Below are positions 14,069-17,351 of a stretch of 17,351 nt of DNA, in pieces. Below the pieces are notes generated by a model that saw only the letters and a list, made by a program, of their open reading frames with translations, was not told where the DNA came from and did no database searches. This DNA comes from a bacterium (GTDB lineage: Bacteria > JAHJDO01), in the NCBI GenBank assembly GCA_030652805.1, contig JAUSPT010000068.1, positions 1 through 17,351 of the forward strand. The letters are read 5' to 3'. The number at the start of each line of letters is the position of its first letter. Positions within the stretch are counted from its first letter, which is position 1. Position numbers and translations under genes: made by a program.

Positions 14069-14562
14069 AAGAAGCTATAACTATACGCAGAGCGAATGAA
14101 AGTGAATTTCTTAAAGTTTATCAATTTGTTTCCAATTGCAAGCCGTTAGAAAATTATTCAGAACATTTTTATAAAATAATCCTAAGATATTTTGGAAACA
14201 GCTGCTTCGTTGCTGAATATAATGACAGCATAATTGGATTTGTAATGAGCTTTATTTCACAAACTCACAATAAAACATATTTCTTATGGCAAATAGGTGT
14301 AACGCCTAAAATGCATGGCAAAGGGATAGGAAGGAAACTTCTGGAATCAGTTGAAGTGGAATTGGCGAAAATGGGTTGTGATCGAATTGAACTTACAATA
14401 GATCCGAAAAACATACCTTCCATGAAACTGTTCGAAAAAGCTGGATATAAAAACATTAGCGAAAAAGAGGGAAGCACTCTAATCGTTGATAATAATATCG
14501 CTGTAAAAGATTATTACAAGTCTGAAAGCCATTTTATGCTTTATGAGAAAAACTTTTCATAA
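14065..14562 (+). CDS. GNAT acetyltransferase, EctA-like
   Basis: GNAT enzymes transfer acetyl from acetyl-CoA to an amine. The 165-residue protein contains the pyrophosphate-binding loop H84-GKGIG89 after the strand FLWQIGVTP. The pattern of a 'PLENYSEHFY...CFVAE..D.IIGFV' region followed by FLWQIGV resembles diaminobutyrate acetyltransferase EctA of ectoine synthesis, which has FVWQVAV at the same point. EctB and EctC are absent. Both diaminobutyrate and beta-lysine are diamino acids, so acetylation of beta-lysine, as done by AblB in N-epsilon-acetyl-beta-lysine producers, is a reasonable proposal. AblB itself is usually longer. The start overlaps the previous stop (ATGA), so translation is coupled. 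The EctA resemblance is from memory of the family. Confidence 0.85.
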   Translation: MKEAITIRRANESEFLKVYQFVSNCKPLENYSEHFYKIILRYFGNSCFVAEYNDSIIGFVMSFISQTHNKTYFLWQIGVTPKMHGKGIGRKLLESVEVELAKMGCDRIELTIDPKNIPSMKLFEKAGYKNISEKEGSTLIVDNNIAVKDYYKSESHFMLYEKNFS

Positions 14563-14587
14563 GCATGTTGTATAAGGAGATAAATAA

Positions 14588-16051
14588 ATGGGAAGATTGA
14601 AGTTCCGATTAGGATTTCTTCGCAAAAAACAATTTTTAATGATATTTGTTTTAGCATTTCTAATTATTATTAATATTGACTTATTTGCAAAAGAGAAAGA
14701 AACATTTACTATAGCTTTAACAGGTAAATATCCTCCTTTTAATTTCTATTCGGATGAAGGAAAGTTAGTAGGTTTTGATGTTGACACAGCAAAAAAAATA
14801 TCAAAACATTTAAATCGAAAACTTGTTATTATTCCCACGGAATGGGATTCTATAGTAGCAGGGCTGCTGTTCAAAAAATACGATGCAATAATAGGTTCAA
14901 TGGCAATAACACCTGAGCGTGCGAAGAAAGTAAACTTTTCTATCCCTTACTACATATCCGGCGCTCAACTGTTCATACACAAAAGGAATAGAGAGAAAAT
15001 AAAGAAAATAACCGATCTTTACGGGAAAAAGGTCGGTGTTGGATTAGGTGAAACTTATGAACACTACCTAAGGAAAAACCATCCGAGTATAAAAATTGTT
15101 ACTTACAAAAGCACAGTAGATATTTTTATGGATATGCACAATAACAGACTGGACGGATTTTTAACAGATAGGCTTGTCGGCTTATATCAGATTAAAAAAG
15201 GGCATATGCCTTTTATCCCAGCTGGCCAACTCTTATATGAGGAGAAAATGGCTATTCCTGTAACTATTAATAACACTGAATTACTGACCAATATAAATAA
15301 GGCATTAAAGAGAATGAAAGAAGATGGAACTTCTGCAAAACTCCACAAGAAATGGTTTGGAAGTGCTTCAGTTAGCGATCCAAAAGCCGAAAGAGACATG
15401 AGAACAGAGGTAATTATAAAAAAACTCGCGCAGGGTTTTGCTATTACACTGTTCGTTGCGTTTATTTCTATCTTGTTCGGGTTTATTCTGTCAGTCCCCT
15501 CAGGCATTATTCTTAACAGCAAAAAAACTTTCTTATACCATATCTTAAGATCGTCTAATGATATTATAAGAGGAACACCACTTCTTATACAGCTCTTTTT
15601 TGTCTATTTTGGCGCTCCACAGATAGGAATAACTCTTGCTCCCATTCAAGCAGCAATAATAACTTTGACAATCAATTCATCTGCCTATATGTCTGAAGTG
15701 ATAAGATCCGGGCTTATGGCTGTTGACCATGGTCAGAATCTTGCAGGAAAAGCGCTTGGGTTGACAAAACTGCAGGTCTTTAGATATGTAATTTGGCCTC
15801 AATCCTTTAGAGTGTCTCTTCCCCCTCTTGTAAATTCAGTAGTGGCCTTAATGAAAGACACAGCCTTAATTGCTATGATATCCGTAGGGGAAGTTATTAG
15901 GGAAACTCAATCAATAATCAGCGTAACTTATAACCCGATAAAATATTACTTTATTGTTGGGGCTATGTTTTTTGTTTTTACATTCCCCTTAATGAAAATG
16001 GCTAACAAATTAGAAAAGAATATTAAAGAAAGAGGATTTACCCATGCTTAA
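14588..16051 (+). CDS. Amino acid ABC transporter, fused substrate-binding and permease protein
   Basis: One chain joins a periplasmic amino-acid-binding domain to a membrane permease. A signal or anchor segment (about 16-33, basic before it, possible cleavage after A34) precedes the binding domain (about 36-258, with GFDVD and the carboxylate-binding Arg in ITPERAKKVNFS). A linker leads to the permease (about 285-480), with RGTPLLIQLFFVYFG and the ATPase-docking loop A386-GKALGLTKLQVFRYVIWPQ. The overall pattern is the polar amino acid (HisM/GlnP) uptake family. Fusions of this kind are known in other bacteria. AAGGAG precedes ATG 14588, 25 nt after the acetyltransferase. It probably supplies an amino acid, possibly lysine, to the cluster, or recovers its product. 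Confidence 0.92.
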   Translation: MGRLKFRLGFLRKKQFLMIFVLAFLIIINIDLFAKEKETFTIALTGKYPPFNFYSDEGKLVGFDVDTAKKISKHLNRKLVIIPTEWDSIVAGLLFKKYDAIIGSMAITPERAKKVNFSIPYYISGAQLFIHKRNREKIKKITDLYGKKVGVGLGETYEHYLRKNHPSIKIVTYKSTVDIFMDMHNNRLDGFLTDRLVGLYQIKKGHMPFIPAGQLLYEEKMAIPVTINNTELLTNINKALKRMKEDGTSAKLHKKWFGSASVSDPKAERDMRTEVIIKKLAQGFAITLFVAFISILFGFILSVPSGIILNSKKTFLYHILRSSNDIIRGTPLLIQLFFVYFGAPQIGITLAPIQAAIITLTINSSAYMSEVIRSGLMAVDHGQNLAGKALGLTKLQVFRYVIWPQSFRVSLPPLVNSVVALMKDTALIAMISVGEVIRETQSIISVTYNPIKYYFIVGAMFFVFTFPLMKMANKLEKNIKERGFTHA

Positions 16052-16733
16052 GATTAAAAATTTAACTTATACATATCCTAACGGAACTACTGCTCTGAAA
16101 AACATTAATACAGAAATTCAAAAAACACATATTTTTGCAATAATGGGGTCAAGCGGTTCAGGAAAAACAACTATGTTAAACTGCATAGGTAAATTTCTAA
16201 AACCTGATACAGGCAGCATACTAATCAATGGCAAAAACATATATAACATAGAAGAAAGAGTATTGAGAGAAAAAATCGGCATTGTTTTTCAACAGCTTTA
16301 TCTTTTTCCTCATCTTACTGTTCTGGAGAATATGATATTAGCGCCTATGAAGGTACTAAAACAGGATAGAGAAAAAGCAAAAAAAGAAGCTGTAAAAACA
16401 CTTAAAAAATTAGGAATTAATGAACTAAAAAACAGTTATCCGTCACAAATAAGCGGAGGACAGGCTCAACGTGTTGCTATTGCGCGCGCATTAATACTAA
16501 AACCATCTTACCTGCTACTTGATGAACCTACCTCTGCTCTTGATGTAAACACAACAGGTGAATTTGGAAAATGGCTCGTAGATTTAAAAGAGGAAACAAC
16601 ATTCGTTATTGTTACTCATGATGTACCCTTCGCAAGTGAAATCGCGACATCGGGAGTTTTAATGGCAAATGGGAAAATAGAATACACTGGAAGCATTAAG
16701 GATATTTTAAAAACTCTAAATATTAAGACATAA
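16044..16733 (+). CDS. Amino acid ABC transporter ATP-binding protein
   Basis: This is the energy-coupling subunit for the fused permease. The 229 residues show Walker A G35-SSGSGKTT, a Q-loop in VFQQLYLFPHLTV, the signature I136-SGGQAQR (the I replaces the more common L), Walker B YLLLD160-E161 and the switch H192 in VTHD. Family members are usually about 240 residues, so it is complete. It overlaps the permease gene by 8 nt, the usual sign of a stoichiometric pair. No terminator follows; the next gene begins 35 nt later. Confidence 0.95.
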   Translation: MLKIKNLTYTYPNGTTALKNINTEIQKTHIFAIMGSSGSGKTTMLNCIGKFLKPDTGSILINGKNIYNIEERVLREKIGIVFQQLYLFPHLTVLENMILAPMKVLKQDREKAKKEAVKTLKKLGINELKNSYPSQISGGQAQRVAIARALILKPSYLLLDEPTSALDVNTTGEFGKWLVDLKEETTFVIVTHDVPFASEIATSGVLMANGKIEYTGSIKDILKTLNIKT

Positions 16734-16768
16734 CCTTTCTGAAAATAACAATATAAAAAGAGGTTCAC

Positions 16769-17170
16769 ATGGAAAATTCGGTATTTCTCGCTAAAATTCT
16801 TGGTCCGTACTGTATTATTATCGCTACAGGGATTCTCTTCAACCTTGAAAGCTATCAGAAGATTATAAAGGATTTTCGCAAAAACTCTGCTTTGCTTTAT
16901 CTTGGCGGAATACTTGCGCTTCTGTTTGGTTTTCTTATAGTGCTGTTTCACAATGTATGGGTGGCTGACTGGCCTGTAATCATTACAATTTTTGGCTGGG
17001 GAGGGCTCATTAAAGGTGCGGGGTTGATCATTTTCCCGAACGCGCTAGCCAAATTGACACGGACATGTCATGAAAACACGATGCTATTATTGGTTCTTTT
17101 ATTTGTACCCACATCTGCAGTCTTCGGTATCTTTCTGACGGTCATGGGGTATTTTGCCGCATTTACTTAA
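16769..17170 (+). CDS. Small integral membrane protein of unknown function
   Basis: I do not recognise this family. The 133-residue protein has four likely membrane segments (about 7-25, 41-61, 67-89 and 104-128), a short charged loop ESYQKIIKDFRKN after the first, and a glycine-rich patch IFGWGGLIKGAG between the middle segments. AAAGAGG lies 8 nt before ATG 16769. It is 35 nt after the transporter ATPase gene on the same strand, so it may belong to the same transcript, but nothing ties its function to it. Composition is like its neighbours. Confidence 0.7.
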   Translation: MENSVFLAKILGPYCIIIATGILFNLESYQKIIKDFRKNSALLYLGGILALLFGFLIVLFHNVWVADWPVIITIFGWGGLIKGAGLIIFPNALAKLTRTCHENTMLLLVLLFVPTSAVFGIFLTVMGYFAAFT

Positions 17171-17351
17171 GGATAATAAAATAAGAACTTTTCGATTTAG
17201 GCTAAAAAGCAATAGGCGGTCACAAAATTAGAGGGAAGGGAGAAACTTTTTGATGAAGCGGATTTTATCTTTATGTCCAGTCTTAGCAGCAGTGAGCGCA
17301 ATGAGGAGTACGGTAATATGAGAAATAGTGCAGTGGTTAGCAGTAGCATGC
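17171..17351 (+). other. Right-edge sequence with a short reading frame
   Basis: The first 80 nt are AT-rich with no motif I can name and no terminator. GGAGAAAC (17239-17246) then precedes ATG 17253, which opens a 22-codon frame (MKRILSLCPVLAAVSAMRSTVI) with a signal-peptide-like start and a TGA at 17319-17321. The stop overlaps another ATG at 17318 (ATGA), which has AGGAG 9 nt before it and stays open to the window end. This may be a leader peptide plus the start of a cut-off gene, or a frameshifted secreted protein. Confidence 0.35.
17318..17351 (+). CDS. Possible 5' end of a gene cut by the window edge
   Basis: ATG 17318 has a good Shine-Dalgarno (AGGAG 17304-17308) and an open frame of 11 codons up to the edge (MRNSAVVSSSM). 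It overlaps the stop of the 22-codon frame before it in the ATGA arrangement seen elsewhere in this window. Far too little is present to identify a product. Confidence 0.25.
   Translation, partial: MRNSAVVSSSM

Overview
The window is AT-rich DNA (roughly one third G+C by eye) with tightly packed, overlapping genes. It carries an mreBCD-PBP2 elongasome operon, a radical-SAM aminomutase and an orphan Fe-S scaffold. This fits a rod-shaped, Gram-negative-type bacterium, probably anaerobic and from a little-studied lineage. I cannot name the phylum from sequence alone.

Layout. (1) Positions 1-214: two abutting DnaA-box matches, an AT-rich repeat block that looks like the end of a mobile element, and a weak promoter. 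(2) 215-8848, all +: mreB, mreC, mreD, mrdA (PBP2), purC, an ATP-grasp enzyme, a DUF4432 aldose-epimerase-like protein, a PHP phosphoesterase and a histidine phosphatase. They overlap or lie within 35 nt of each other, with no terminator I can see, so they may be one transcript. (3) 8835-9215, -: an IscU/NifU scaffold that overlaps the phosphatase tail to tail. (4) 9216-9784: a gene-free stretch with a second copy of the left-edge repeat, a 10-bp inverted repeat and a GC-rich hairpin block. (5) 9785-10781, -: a YkgJ-type Cys-cluster protein and a small-multidrug-export-type membrane protein. (6) 10782-10865: a divergent control region with a consensus promoter overlapped by a long palindrome. 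(7) 10866-16733, +: MarR regulator, lysine 2,3-aminomutase, PurD-like ATP-grasp ligase, EctA-like acetyltransferase, a fused amino-acid-binding/permease protein and its ATPase. (8) 16769-17170: a small membrane protein, then the start of something at the right edge.

How the genes may work together. The left operon combines lateral wall growth (MreBCD, PBP2) with purine synthesis and sugar or phosphate housekeeping enzymes. The most interesting part is region 7. Its aminomutase keeps the two Asp residues known to read the side-chain amine of lysine, so it probably makes beta-lysine. The next two genes are a ligase whose PurD motifs have drifted and an acetyltransferase resembling the ectoine enzyme EctA. 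The transporter could supply the amino acid. Together they suggest an acetylated, possibly amide-linked beta-lysine compound, perhaps a compatible solute, under MarR control. That product is inference; the gene assignments are firmer.

I saw no tRNA, rRNA, CRISPR array, intact transposase or convincing intrinsic terminator.
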